Origin: Halobaculum magnesiiphilum
GTDB lineage: Archaea; Halobacteriota; Halobacteria; Halobacteriales; Haloferacaceae
NCBI RefSeq assembly: GCF_019823105.1
Contig: NZ_CP081958.1
Span: forward strand, 1,798,001-1,862,000
Length of the DNA stretch: 64,000 nt
Direction of reading: 5' to 3'
The notes beneath the pieces were generated by a model that was not told where the DNA came from, searched no databases, and worked only from the letters and a program-made list of their open reading frames with translations. This document shows positions 35,332-43,838 of this stretch, in pieces (positions within the stretch are counted from its first letter, which is position 1; the number at the start of each line of letters is the position of its first letter). The translations under genes were made by a program, and so were the position numbers.

Positions 35332-37026
35332 ATGATCCACGCGACCGGTCCGCTGCTGTCGGTCGACCTCGACGCCCGCGAGACGACCACGGAGGAGATC
35401 GACGACGTCCTCGGCGAGTTCGTCGGCGGCCGCGGCGTCGCGACGAAGCTGGCGTTCGACCGCGTTCCGTTCGACGCCGACCCGCTCGGCCCGGAGAACC
35501 GCCTCTATCTCTCGACCGGGCCGCTCCAGCACTCGCGGATGAGCTTCACCGGCCGGATGAACATGACGAGCGTCTCGCCGCTGACCGACGGGCTCGCCTC
35601 CTCGAACGCCGGCGGCTTCCTCTCGCGAAACTTCACCGCGACCGGCTACGCCGCCGTCGAGCTCCGCGGCGCCGCCGACACGCCGCTTGCGGTCCACATC
35701 CGCGACGACGGGGTGACCTTCGAGGAGGTGCCCGATCTCGCGGGCGCGGAGGTGCCCGCGGTGTCCGAGTGGGCCGAGGAAACGCACGGCTTGGAGGCCG
35801 AGCACCTCGCGTGCATCGGCCCCGCCGGCGAGAACCTCGTCCGCTACGCGTGTGTGATGACCAGCGAGACGCGCGCGTTCGGCCGCACCGGACTCGGCGC
35901 TGTCCTCGGCAGCAAGAACGTGAAGGTGCTCACGTTCGACGGCGACAGCGAAGCCGACGTGGAGATCGATCCGATCCAGACGGACGTACACCGCGAGGCG
36001 GCCACCTCGGACCACGTGATGAAGCGGCAGGGCACCACCAGCGTCACCGAGTACGCCAACGCCGTGGAGGCGCTGCCGACGGAGTACTTCGCCCGCACCT
36101 CCTTCGAGGGGGCGGAGGGCATCTCGGGCGACGCCGTGGAGTCGAAGAAGTACCGGAAGGGCACCTGTTCGCAGTGTGCGTTCGCGTGTAAGCTCCCCAC
36201 CCGCGACGAGGCGGCCGGCGTCGAGACGGAGGGGCCGGAGTTCGAGACGGTGATGGCGTGGGGGTCGAACCAGCTCGTCGACGACGTGGTCGAGGTGATG
36301 AAGGCCAACGACCTGTGTGACCGCCTCGGCGTCGACACCATCTCCGCGGGCGACACGATGGCCGCCTATCTGCAGAGCGAGGACGACCTCGCGAACCCCG
36401 AGCGCGCCCGCGAGCTGCTGCGGACGGCCGCCTACCGCGAGGGCGAGGTCGGCGACCTGCTCGCGGAGGGCGTCCACCGCGCCGCCCCCGAGCTGGGCGT
36501 CGAGGACTGGTCGGTGAAGGGGCTGGAGTTCGCGGCCCACGACGGCCGCACCCTCAACGGGCAGGGCCTCTCCTTTGCCACCTCGAACCGCGGCGCCGAC
36601 CACATGTACGCCAGCTTCTACTCGAAGGAGTACCCCCTCGTCGACAAGGAGGAGGCCGTCGACAAGCGCGGGCTCGACGGCAAGGCTCCGATGGTCGCCG
36701 ACGCGGAGGACCACAACGCCGTCCTCGACTCGGCGGTCGCCTGCAAGTTCAGCCGGGACTTCATGACCGAGGAGCGCCTCGGGAGCCTGCTCGACGCCGA
36801 CTACGACGACCTGCTGGCGGTGGGCGCGCGCGTGGTCGAACTGGAGCGGGCGTTCAACAACCGCCGCGGCTTCGACCGCGCGGACGACGCGCTCCCGTAC
36901 GACATCGAGGGGTTCGAGGAGGCGCTCGACGAGTACTACGACGCGCGCGGCTGGCGCGAGGACGGCGTCGTCCCCGGGCTGGGCGAGGCCGACGCGGGGG
37001 TCGACGCCGCGAGCGCCGACGACTGA
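35332..37026 (+). CDS. Aldehyde ferredoxin oxidoreductase family protein
   Basis: A 564-residue tungstopterin enzyme. The N-terminal domain (GPLLSVDLDARETTTEEID, GGRGVATKLAFDRVP, NMTSVSPLTDGLASSNAGG) binds the bis-pterin cofactor. The 4Fe-4S ligands C-x2-C-x3-C are in CSQCAFACK (near 280), with a fourth Cys in AVACKFSRDF. It would oxidise an aldehyde to an acid, passing electrons to ferredoxin; which member of the family is not decidable. A flavoprotein gene follows six bases after the stop. Confidence 0.92.
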   Translation: MIHATGPLLSVDLDARETTTEEIDDVLGEFVGGRGVATKLAFDRVPFDADPLGPENRLYLSTGPLQHSRMSFTGRMNMTSVSPLTDGLASSNAGGFLSRNFTATGYAAVELRGAADTPLAVHIRDDGVTFEEVPDLAGAEVPAVSEWAEETHGLEAEHLACIGPAGENLVRYACVMTSETRAFGRTGLGAVLGSKNVKVLTFDGDSEADVEIDPIQTDVHREAATSDHVMKRQGTTSVTEYANAVEALPTEYFARTSFEGAEGISGDAVESKKYRKGTCSQCAFACKLPTRDEAAGVETEGPEFETVMAWGSNQLVDDVVEVMKANDLCDRLGVDTISAGDTMAAYLQSEDDLANPERARELLRTAAYREGEVGDLLAEGVHRAAPELGVEDWSVKGLEFAAHDGRTLNGQGLSFATSNRGADHMYASFYSKEYPLVDKEEAVDKRGLDGKAPMVADAEDHNAVLDSAVACKFSRDFMTEERLGSLLDADYDDLLAVGARVVELERAFNNRRGFDRADDALPYDIEGFEEALDEYYDARGWREDGVVPGLGEADAGVDAASADD

Positions 37027-37032
37027 GACGCG

Positions 37033-38319
37033 ATGTCCGACGCTCCCGCGTCCGACTCGTCCGTGGCCGACCGAACCGGGCGCGCCGATATCGTCGTCGT
37101 CGGCTGCGGCCCCGGCGGCGCCGTCCTCTCGTACCTGCTGGCGCGCAGCGGCGTCGACGTGACGCTCGTGGAGCGGGCGGGCACCTTCGAGCGCGAGTAC
37201 CGCGGGTTCGGCTGGAACCCCGGCGTCGTCCGCCTGTTCGACGGGATGGACGTGCTCGACGACGTGCTCGACCTGGCCCACGAGACGGTCACCGAGGGGG
37301 CGTTCTCGCTGTACGGCGAGCGGGTTCCCGTCCTGAACCTCGACCTGCTCGACACCGACTACCCGTACGTCCTGATGATGGAGCAGCCGGCGCTGCTGGA
37401 ACGCCTCGTCGACCGCGCCGGCGCGTCCGACGGCTTCTCGTTTCGTCCGGCCACGACCGTCACCGGCCTCCTGACCGACGACGCCGGCGCCGTCCGCGGC
37501 GTGACCGCCCGCGACCGGACGGCCGACGAGACGGTCGCGATCGAGGCGCGCTGCGTCGTCGGCGCGGACGGCCGCTACTCGACGGTCCGCGAGGAGGCCG
37601 GGATCGACCCCGGCCTGTTCGACTCGCCGCTCGATCTGGTCTGGTTCAAGCTCCCGGCCGGCGCGGTCGAGACGGACGCGCAGGGGCAGATCGCCCGCGA
37701 GGGCATCCTCGTCCAGTTCGGCCTCGGCGGCGGCGAGCTCCAGGTCGGCTACCTCCTCCGGGACGGCGAGTGGCCGACGGTCCGGGAGGCCGGCTTCGAC
37801 GCCTTCCGCGACCGCGTCGCCGCGGTCGACCACGAGGTCGCCGCGGCCGTCGGCGAGCACCTCGACGGCTTCGCCGACACGACGCTGCTGGACGTCTCGC
37901 CCGGGATCGCCGACACCTGGACCCGCGACGGCCTCCTGATCCTCGGCGACGCCGCCCACGTCGCGAGCCCCATCGGCGCGCAGGGCAACCCCCTCGCCGT
38001 CGAGGACGCGGTCGTCGCCCACGACCGGCTCGTCCGGGCGCTCGCGTACTCGGAGGGGACCGTTCCGCGGTCCCGGCTCCGCGCGTTCGAGCTGCGCCGG
38101 CGCCCGACGGTCGAGCGCGTGATCGCGCTCCAGCGGCGCGCCGCCGCGAACTTCGCATTCTGGATCGATCACGGGGGGCGCGTTCCCCCCTCGCTCGTCC
38201 GCGCGGCGGCGGTGGTCGGCCGCGGCGTGGCGCGCACCCGGCTCGCCCGCCGGGCGGTCGAGCCGTTCGCCCTCGGCGACCGCTCCGTCACGGTCGCGCG
38301 CTCGCACTTCACGGAGTGA
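37033..38319 (+). CDS. FAD-dependent monooxygenase/oxidoreductase
   Basis: A 428-residue flavoprotein of the p-hydroxybenzoate hydroxylase fold. GxGxxG in IVVVGCGPGGAVLSYLLARSG (about 19-40), the DG motif GADGRYSTVREE (about 176-187) and the GD motif LLILGDAAHVASPIGAQGN (about 300-318) are clear. Such proteins include monooxygenases, halogenases and geranylgeranyl reductases. It follows the AOR gene by six bases and may share an operon. Its final codons and stop are repeated downstream. Confidence 0.88.
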   Translation: MSDAPASDSSVADRTGRADIVVVGCGPGGAVLSYLLARSGVDVTLVERAGTFEREYRGFGWNPGVVRLFDGMDVLDDVLDLAHETVTEGAFSLYGERVPVLNLDLLDTDYPYVLMMEQPALLERLVDRAGASDGFSFRPATTVTGLLTDDAGAVRGVTARDRTADETVAIEARCVVGADGRYSTVREEAGIDPGLFDSPLDLVWFKLPAGAVETDAQGQIAREGILVQFGLGGGELQVGYLLRDGEWPTVREAGFDAFRDRVAAVDHEVAAAVGEHLDGFADTTLLDVSPGIADTWTRDGLLILGDAAHVASPIGAQGNPLAVEDAVVAHDRLVRALAYSEGTVPRSRLRAFELRRRPTVERVIALQRRAAANFAFWIDHGGRVPPSLVRAAAVVGRGVARTRLARRAVEPFALGDRSVTVARSHFTE

Positions 38320-38344
38320 CGTGGTCGAACTTCGCGGAGTGACG
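38306..38344. repeat. Duplicated end of the flavoprotein gene
   Basis: ACTTCACGGAGTGACG (38306-38321, containing the last codons and TGA) recurs as ACTTCGCGGAGTGACG at 38329-38344, 15 of 16 bases identical, offset 23 bp. A second stop codon thus follows in the same phase-like context. Confidence 0.65.
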
Positions 38345-38428
38345 CGCGGGTCCGCCCGCCCGCGACCTCGTTCGCCCGTCAGGTCGCACCACCGACTTTT
38401 CAGCCCTGATAGGCGGGAGCGAACGGTT

Positions 38429-38548
38429 ATGAGTCGCCTGGGCCGGGTTCCCGACATGAACATGAAGCGGATGTCGACCCTCTCGGTCGGCATGCTGTGC
38501 GTGCTGGCGCTGGGGGCCGCGGCGTTGGTCGCCGTTCAGGTGATCTGA
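38429..38548 (+). CDS. Possible 39-residue single-span membrane protein
   Basis: The reading frame starts MSRLGRVPDMNMKRM, then has one hydrophobic helix (STLSVGMLCVLALGAAALVAVQVI). It lies in a gap of 299 bp with no other gene, and is in positively charged-inside orientation. Support is limited to composition and the plausible ATG, with weak T-rich sequence (CTTTTCAG) about 30 bases upstream. It may be a true small protein or a chance ORF. Confidence 0.4.
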   Translation: MSRLGRVPDMNMKRMSTLSVGMLCVLALGAAALVAVQVI

Positions 38549-38618
38549 GGGCGTCCCGGCGCGCCGCCGCCGCGGCGAACCGACGGACCCAACCCCGCCG
38601 AGCCCCTGGCGTCTCCCG

Positions 38619-39857
38619 ATGGAGATACGGTTCCTCGGCGGCGCCCGCGAGGTGGGCCGCTCGTCGGTCCTCGTCGACGACGCGCTCCTGCTCGATTACG
38701 GGACGCTGACCGGGGAACCGCCGCAGTACCCCGTCGGCCGACCCGAGCCGGACGCCGTCGTCGTCAGTCACGGCCACCTCGACCACGTCGGGCAGGTGCC
38801 GGCCCTGTTGCGGGGCGACCGCCGGCCGCCGATCCACTGGACGCCGCCGACCGGCGAGCTGGCGCGGGTGCTCGCGCGCGACACGCTCAAGCTGCGGGGG
38901 TACGACTGCACCTTCACCGAGAGCCACGTACAGCGACTCGGCGAGGTCGAGGAGCGCCACGGGTACGACGAGCCCTTCACGGTCCGCGCGGGCGACACGG
39001 AGTACGAGGTCACCTTCTCCGACGCGGGCCACATTCCGGGGAGCGCACACGTGCTCGTCGACGACGGCGACACGCGCCTGCTGTACACGGCGGACTTCCA
39101 CACCGACGACACCCGCCTGCTGTCCGGGTCGACGGCGCGGCCCGACGCGGACGCGGTGATCTGCGAGAGCACCTACTCGGACGTGACCCACGAGGACCGG
39201 GCTCGCGTCGAGGAGCGCTTCGTCGAGACGGTCCGGACCACCCGCTACGAGGGCGGGACCGCGCTGATCCCGGCGTTCGCCATCGGGCGGACTCAGGAGG
39301 TGCTGACGGTGCTGGAGGACACCGAGATCAGACCCTACCTCGACGGGATGGGCCAGCGCGTCACCGACATCGTCCGGCGGTACCCCGAGTACGTCCGCGA
39401 TCCCGAGGCGCTCCGTCGGGCGAAATCCGGCGCCAGATACGTCACCGGGAAGGACGGCCAGCGCGAGCGCATCGCCGCCGACAACGAGGCGATCGTCACC
39501 ACCTCCGGGATGCTCTCGGGCGGCCCCGTGATGCGCTACCTCCCGATGTTGCGCTCGGACCCCACGAACCGCGTCTGTCTCACCGGCTACCAGGTCGAGG
39601 GCACGAACGGGCGGATGCTGCTCGACCACGGCCGCTGCGACCTCGACGGCGGCGTCGTCCCCGTCGCCGCCCGCGTCGAGCTGTTCGACTTCTCCGCGCA
39701 CGCCGATCGCGACGGGCTCCGCTCGTTCCTCGACGACTACCGCGGCGCGACGGTGCTCGTCAACCACGGCGATCGGTGCCCGGCGTTCGCCGAGGAACTC
39801 CGGGCCGACGGCTACGACGCGAGCGCGCCGGAACTCGGCGAGACGGTCCAGCTCTGA
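38619..39857 (+). CDS. Beta-CASP metallo-beta-lactamase RNA nuclease
   Basis: A 412-residue RNA-processing nuclease related to CPSF/RNase J. Motif 2 VVSHGHLDHVGQ (about 50-61) has the H-x-H-x-D-H zinc set; motif 3 is in FSDAGHIPGSAHVLV (near 133) and motif 4 in LLYTADFHTDD. The beta-CASP part follows (TALIPAFAIGRTQEVL, TTSGMLSGGPVMRYL, ELFDFSAHADRDG). No N-terminal KH domain is present, so it is the shorter archaeal type. The likely role is mRNA turnover or 3'-end processing. Confidence 0.92.
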   Translation: MEIRFLGGAREVGRSSVLVDDALLLDYGTLTGEPPQYPVGRPEPDAVVVSHGHLDHVGQVPALLRGDRRPPIHWTPPTGELARVLARDTLKLRGYDCTFTESHVQRLGEVEERHGYDEPFTVRAGDTEYEVTFSDAGHIPGSAHVLVDDGDTRLLYTADFHTDDTRLLSGSTARPDADAVICESTYSDVTHEDRARVEERFVETVRTTRYEGGTALIPAFAIGRTQEVLTVLEDTEIRPYLDGMGQRVTDIVRRYPEYVRDPEALRRAKSGARYVTGKDGQRERIAADNEAIVTTSGMLSGGPVMRYLPMLRSDPTNRVCLTGYQVEGTNGRMLLDHGRCDLDGGVVPVAARVELFDFSAHADRDGLRSFLDDYRGATVLVNHGDRCPAFAEELRADGYDASAPELGETVQL

Positions 39858-39981
39858 TCCCGGGACGGTCGAGGTCCGAACTGTGGTCCGGGGTCGCCAG
39901 TCCCTCGCGGGCGGGCGAAGCGTTTCACTCGCGTGCGAACCTACGACGGCTATTCCCCGTTGGGATGCCCGATCGTCTCGC

Positions 39982-41439
39982 ATGAACGACACCGATCGGA
40001 ACGACTCCGCCGATCGATCCACGGCCGACGGCCGCACGGCTGACCGCCGCGCGGTCGACGGCCCCACGGCTGACCGCCGCGCGTTCCTCGGCCGGGTCGG
40101 CGCCGCCGCCGCGCTCGCGACGACGTTCGCGGGCTGTGTCGGCGCGCCCGGCGGCGGGCAGGCGACCGGGTCGACCGACACAGCCGACACGACCGCCGGG
40201 ACCGACACCGGGGACGCGACCGACACGACCGAGGAGACGGCCACCGACGAGGGGGCCGCCGGTCCCGACTCGCTGGCGACCGAACCCGTCGCCGAGGGGT
40301 TCGACTCGCCGCTTGGCCTGGAGGCGCCCGCCGGCGTCGACGGCCGCCTGTACGTCGTCGACCAGGGCGGCACGATCACCGTCGTCGCCGGCGAGGAGCG
40401 GTCGACGTTCCTCGACGTGACCGACCGCCTGGCCCGGGCGGGCGGCGAGATGGGACTGCTCGGACTCGCGTTCCATCCCGAGTTCCCCGAGGAGGATCGC
40501 GTGTACGTCCGCTACAGCGGATCGCTTCGCGACGACATGCCGAGCGAGTACAGCCACGCGTTCGTGCTCTCGGAGTTCCGTGCGACGCCCGACGCCGCCG
40601 AGGCGGACAGCGAGCGCGTCCTTCTGGAGATCCCGGAGCCCCAGCCCAACCACAACGCCGGATCGGTCGCGTTCGGCCCGGACGGACTGCTGTACGTCGG
40701 CGTCGGCGACGGCGGCGGCGGCGGCGATCAGGGGACCGGCCACGTCGAGGACTGGTACGACGCCGTCGCCGGCGGCAACGGACAGGACGTGACCGAGAAC
40801 CTCCTCGGGAGCGTCCTCCGGATCGACCCGCTCGGCGGCGACGACGTGGGCGTCGGCGGCGACGGAGATCCCTACGGGATCCCCGACGACAATCCGCTCG
40901 TCGACGGCGAGGGACTTCCGGAGCAGTACGCGTGGGGTTTCCGAAACCCGTGGCGGTTCAGCTTCGACCGGGAGACGGGCGAGTTCCTCGTCGCCGACGT
41001 GGGCCAAAGCGCCTGGGAGGAGGTGAACCGCGTCGAGGCCGGCGGAAACTACGGCTGGAACGTCCGCGAGGGCTTCCATCCGTTCGACGCCGAGGAGGCG
41101 CCGACGGAGACGCCCGACGGCGACCCGCTGCTCGACCCGGTGTTGGAGTACCCCCACGGCGACGCAGAGGTGTCTGGCATCTCGGTCATCGGCGGCTACG
41201 TCTACCGCGGCGACGCCGTCGGGGACCTCGCGGGGACGTACGTGTTCGGCGACTACCGCCCCGGCGGCGACCTGTTCCTTGCCGAGCCGCGGGAGTCGGG
41301 CCGGTGGCCCACCCGCGCGGTCGCCACCGACGGGCTGGGCGAGGGGCTGCTCTCGTTCGGCGAGGGCCCCGACGGGGAGCTGTACGTCTGCACCGTCGGC
41401 GACGACGGCGGGTCGGTGCGGCGGATCGTGAGCGCCTGA
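39982..41439 (+). CDS. Tat-exported PQQ-type sugar dehydrogenase
   Basis: A 485-residue six-bladed propeller (glucose/sorbosone dehydrogenase, GSDH). The signal DRRAFLGRVGAAAALATTF ends in AGC, so it is a twin-arginine lipoprotein; an acidic Thr/Asp linker follows. Blades show LGLAFHPEFPEEDRVYVRYSG, PNHNAGSVAFGPDGLLYVGVGDGG (the His and loop near the cofactor) and EQYAWGFRNPWRFSFD. It probably oxidises aldoses outside the cell with a quinone cofactor. The N-terminus repeats an 18-bp block carrying a second Arg-Arg. Confidence 0.85.
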   Translation: MNDTDRNDSADRSTADGRTADRRAVDGPTADRRAFLGRVGAAAALATTFAGCVGAPGGGQATGSTDTADTTAGTDTGDATDTTEETATDEGAAGPDSLATEPVAEGFDSPLGLEAPAGVDGRLYVVDQGGTITVVAGEERSTFLDVTDRLARAGGEMGLLGLAFHPEFPEEDRVYVRYSGSLRDDMPSEYSHAFVLSEFRATPDAAEADSERVLLEIPEPQPNHNAGSVAFGPDGLLYVGVGDGGGGGDQGTGHVEDWYDAVAGGNGQDVTENLLGSVLRIDPLGGDDVGVGGDGDPYGIPDDNPLVDGEGLPEQYAWGFRNPWRFSFDRETGEFLVADVGQSAWEEVNRVEAGGNYGWNVREGFHPFDAEEAPTETPDGDPLLDPVLEYPHGDAEVSGISVIGGYVYRGDAVGDLAGTYVFGDYRPGGDLFLAEPRESGRWPTRAVATDGLGEGLLSFGEGPDGELYVCTVGDDGGSVRRIVSA

Positions 41440-41491
41440 CGCGACTCGCCGTCGCCCGAGGCCGGATCTCGTCGATCCACGCTCCACCCGC

Positions 41492-42514
41492 TCACAGCCA
41501 GCCCTCACGGCGGAAGTACGCGACGAGCACGAGCGCGATGCCGGCCATCCCCAGCATCGTCGCGTGGTAGGCGTACGGCCACCCCAGCTCCGGCATCGAC
41601 TCGAAGTTCATCCCGAACACGCCGGCGACGAACGTCAGCGGAAGGACGATCGTCGCGACGACGGTGAGCCGGCGCATCACCTCGTTGGTGGACTGCGAGA
41701 GCGTGTTGAGGTAGATGTCGCGCGCGCCCGCGGTGAGGTCGCGGTACGTCTCGGTCAGCTCGACCACCTGAACGAGGTGGTCGTACACGTCGCGGTAGTA
41801 CTTCTCGGTCGCCTCGCCGACCTGGTCGGCGTCGCCCCGCGAGAGCGCGTTCACCGCGTCGCGCGTCGGCCACACGACCCGCCTGACCGACAGCAGCTCC
41901 CGCCGGAGCTCGTTGATCGCCGCGAGCGTGTCGGGGTCGGGCGCCTCGACGACGCGCTCCTCGACGGTCTCGATGTCGTTCTCCAGCTCGTCGAGCAGGT
42001 GGAAGTAGCCGTCGACGACGCGGTCGACGACGAGGTAGCCCGCGAAGTCGGGCCCCCGCGCGAGCGCCCGCCTGTCGGCCCCGGCGAGCCGGTCCCACAC
42101 CGCCTCGACGGCGTCGTCGCCGTCGGTCGTCACGGTCACGAGCCAGTCGTCGCCGACGAACACGCCGACCGGGCGCGTGCGGATCTCCTCGAGGAACGTC
42201 GTCTCGCCGACCCGGAACCGGGCGGCCTTCACGAGCAGGAACGCGTACTCCTCCAGCAGCTCGGACTTGGGACGGGCGTCCCCGAGCACGTCCTCGACGT
42301 GCAGCGGGTGGATGTCGAACCGCTCGGTCACCGTCGCGAGCTCGCCCGTCGGCCGTGGGACCCGCCCCGCGGCGGCGTCCCCGTCGCGTTCGAGCATCGC
42401 CTCCCCGTCGGTCGCCTCGACCCAGATCCACGTCGTTCCGGGCGCCTCCGCGGCGGCGGGCACCTCCTCGAAGGTGGCGGCCTCGCCGCTTGTGTACGAC
42501 ATCGCGCGGATCAT
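41492..42514 (-). CDS. corA: CorA-type magnesium/cobalt channel
   Basis: A 340-residue protein. A large cytosolic domain (residues 1-270) is followed by two membrane helices with the GMN signature in VFGMNFESMPELGWPYAYH (near 300-318). The stalk helix is the long segment EKYYRDVYDHLVQVVELTETYRD. It transports Mg2+, Co2+ or Ni2+. The start overlaps the 76-residue membrane gene by 4 bases (ATGA), suggesting co-translation. Confidence 0.93.
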   Translation of the reverse strand: MIRAMSYTSGEAATFEEVPAAAEAPGTTWIWVEATDGEAMLERDGDAAAGRVPRPTGELATVTERFDIHPLHVEDVLGDARPKSELLEEYAFLLVKAARFRVGETTFLEEIRTRPVGVFVGDDWLVTVTTDGDDAVEAVWDRLAGADRRALARGPDFAGYLVVDRVVDGYFHLLDELENDIETVEERVVEAPDPDTLAAINELRRELLSVRRVVWPTRDAVNALSRGDADQVGEATEKYYRDVYDHLVQVVELTETYRDLTAGARDIYLNTLSQSTNEVMRRLTVVATIVLPLTFVAGVFGMNFESMPELGWPYAYHATMLGMAGIALVLVAYFRREGWL

Positions 42515-42741
42515 CGCGACTCGCCTCCGTCGCGCGGCACGTGCTCGGTCCCGGTCGACCCGACCTCGCCGTCGGCGGACCCTGCCCCGTTCCGACGGTA
42601 CGTCACGGTCGCGAGCGTCACGCCGACGAGCAGCCCCGCGATGGCCGCCTCCCGACCGGGGTACGGCTCGATGGTTCCGACGATGTAGCCGGCCAGCGAC
42701 AGCAGCGTCAGCGTCGCCGCCGCGAGGAACGGCCCGTTCAT
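42511..42741 (-). CDS. Small two-segment membrane protein, upstream of corA
   Basis: A 76-residue protein: two hydrophobic segments (FLAAATLTLLSLAGYIVGTIE and AAIAGLLVGVTLATVTYR), then an acidic tail ending DGGESR. Its stop overlaps the corA start by 4 bases, so the two are one translational unit; it may modulate CorA, but that is inference. No similar named family is recognised. Confidence 0.62.
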   Translation of the reverse strand: MNGPFLAAATLTLLSLAGYIVGTIEPYPGREAAIAGLLVGVTLATVTYRRNGAGSADGEVGSTGTEHVPRDGGESR

Positions 42742-42818
42742 GCGACGCCCCTCGGCGTCGGGCACCCTAACCGTTCGGGCGCGCAAAGTCCTTGTGGCGT
42801 GGTACCGTATAGCAATAC

Positions 42819-43238
42819 ATGTCCGTCGACGAGCCGACCCCGTCCGTCCCCGACCTGACGGCCGACGAGCGAGCCGCGCTGCACTCGATCCAGCTCGGGA
42901 TCGAGCACGCACACCGGGCGTACGCCGACCTGCTCGGCTGTCACCACCGTACCGGCCACGCGATGGATCGCTTCGCGGAGGCGGAGGAACTCCTCCGGGC
43001 GGCCGGCCACGACGCGTACGCCGACGAGCTCCGCGACCGGCTGCTCCCCGCCGGCGTCGTCGAGGATCGCTGGACGTACGAGCTGGTGACGGCCTACCGG
43101 AGCAACCTCCTGAACGAGCTGGACGCCTTCGAGACGGCCGTCCGCGAGGACGTCGCCGACGGCGTCGACCATGTCGCCGAGCGCGCACAGCAGCGCGCCT
43201 GGCGAGAGCGCGCGGAATCGGAGAAGTGGTCGGAGTAA
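42819..43238 (+). CDS. Conserved helical protein
   Basis: A 139-residue, acidic, wholly helical protein with no membrane segment (DERAALHSIQLGIEHAHRAYADLLGCHH then AMDRFAEAEELLRAAGHDAYADELRD). His-Cys-His residues near 49-51 could bind metal, but this is not established. It is divergent from the corA pair and convergent with the DUF5808 gene. Function unknown; it looks like a haloarchaeal conserved protein. Confidence 0.65.
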   Translation: MSVDEPTPSVPDLTADERAALHSIQLGIEHAHRAYADLLGCHHRTGHAMDRFAEAEELLRAAGHDAYADELRDRLLPAGVVEDRWTYELVTAYRSNLLNELDAFETAVREDVADGVDHVAERAQQRAWRERAESEKWSE

Positions 43239-43247
43239 GCGGCCGAC

Positions 43248-43529
43248 TCAGTCGTCGTCGACGATGACCTCGACGGGCTCGGACGCCTCGTCGTCGTCGA
43301 CGTCTCCGTCGCGGCCCGAACGCTCCTGGTACAGCAGCGCGCCCGCGACGACGAGCACCATCCACGAGCGCCAGTTCGCGAGGTTGAGCGTGTAGCCGAT
43401 GCCGAACGGCTTCTCCACCAGCATGCCCTTGCCGGGCTTCCAGTACGAGGACAGGAGGCGACCGACGCTCGGCCGCTCGAAGTTGTACGGGATCCCGAAG
43501 AGCTCCCCGGTCTGGGGTTTGTCTGCCAT
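43248..43529 (-). CDS. DUF5808 domain membrane protein
   Basis: A protein of 93 residues. It begins MADKPQTGELFGIPYNFERPS, with the tandem Gly/Trp pattern (GIPYNFERPS, YWKPGKGMLVEKPFGIGYTLNLANW) of DUF5808, a single predicted membrane helix (SWMVLVVAGALLYQE) and an acidic C-terminal tail. It is probably membrane-anchored. No activity is known. Confidence 0.78.
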   Translation of the reverse strand: MADKPQTGELFGIPYNFERPSVGRLLSSYWKPGKGMLVEKPFGIGYTLNLANWRSWMVLVVAGALLYQERSGRDGDVDDDEASEPVEVIVDDD

Positions 43530-43734
43530 GTCCCCGACAACGACGCCCCGCGATAAATCGTTTTGGCTCGCGTCCGACAGTTCGGCGGCGAACGTTCATC
43601 AGGGATGACGACCCAGCCACCCCGATGCGTTGAGCACCGACGCGCGCCGGGCAGCGGATGCGAGGCCGACCGAACGGAGGCCTCGATGCGAACGGCGTCA
43701 GCCGTGACCGCGTGCGGCCCGACGGCGCGTGAGC

Positions 43735-43773
43735 GGCGGCCGACCGACGATCGACGACGCTCGGTCGGCCGCC
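43735..43773. terminator. Long hairpin downstream of kae1-bud32
   Basis: A perfect 13-bp inverted repeat, GGCGGCCGACCGA (43735-43747) and TCGGTCGGCCGCC (43761-43773), has a 13-base loop and lies 66 bases past the stop of kae1-bud32. It may end transcription or protect the mRNA 3' end; archaeal termination usually also needs a T-run, which is not obvious here. The remaining gap (43530-43838) holds no gene. Confidence 0.45.
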
Positions 43774-43838
43774 TTGTCCCGAACACGGCCGCCTGTTCGC
43801 CCCACCGTCACCGCCTGGTCACCCCGCCGGCGACGACG

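Noticed and set aside
34597..38493. Long minus-strand open frame of about 1300 codons across glmM and the AOR and flavoprotein genes
   Set aside because: Composition and the lack of motifs mark it as the antisense shadow of genes with clear family signatures.
43530..43838. tRNA or small RNA gene in the gap before kae1-bud32
   Set aside because: No cloverleaf or T-loop GTTCRA motif was found; only the 13-bp hairpin is convincing.
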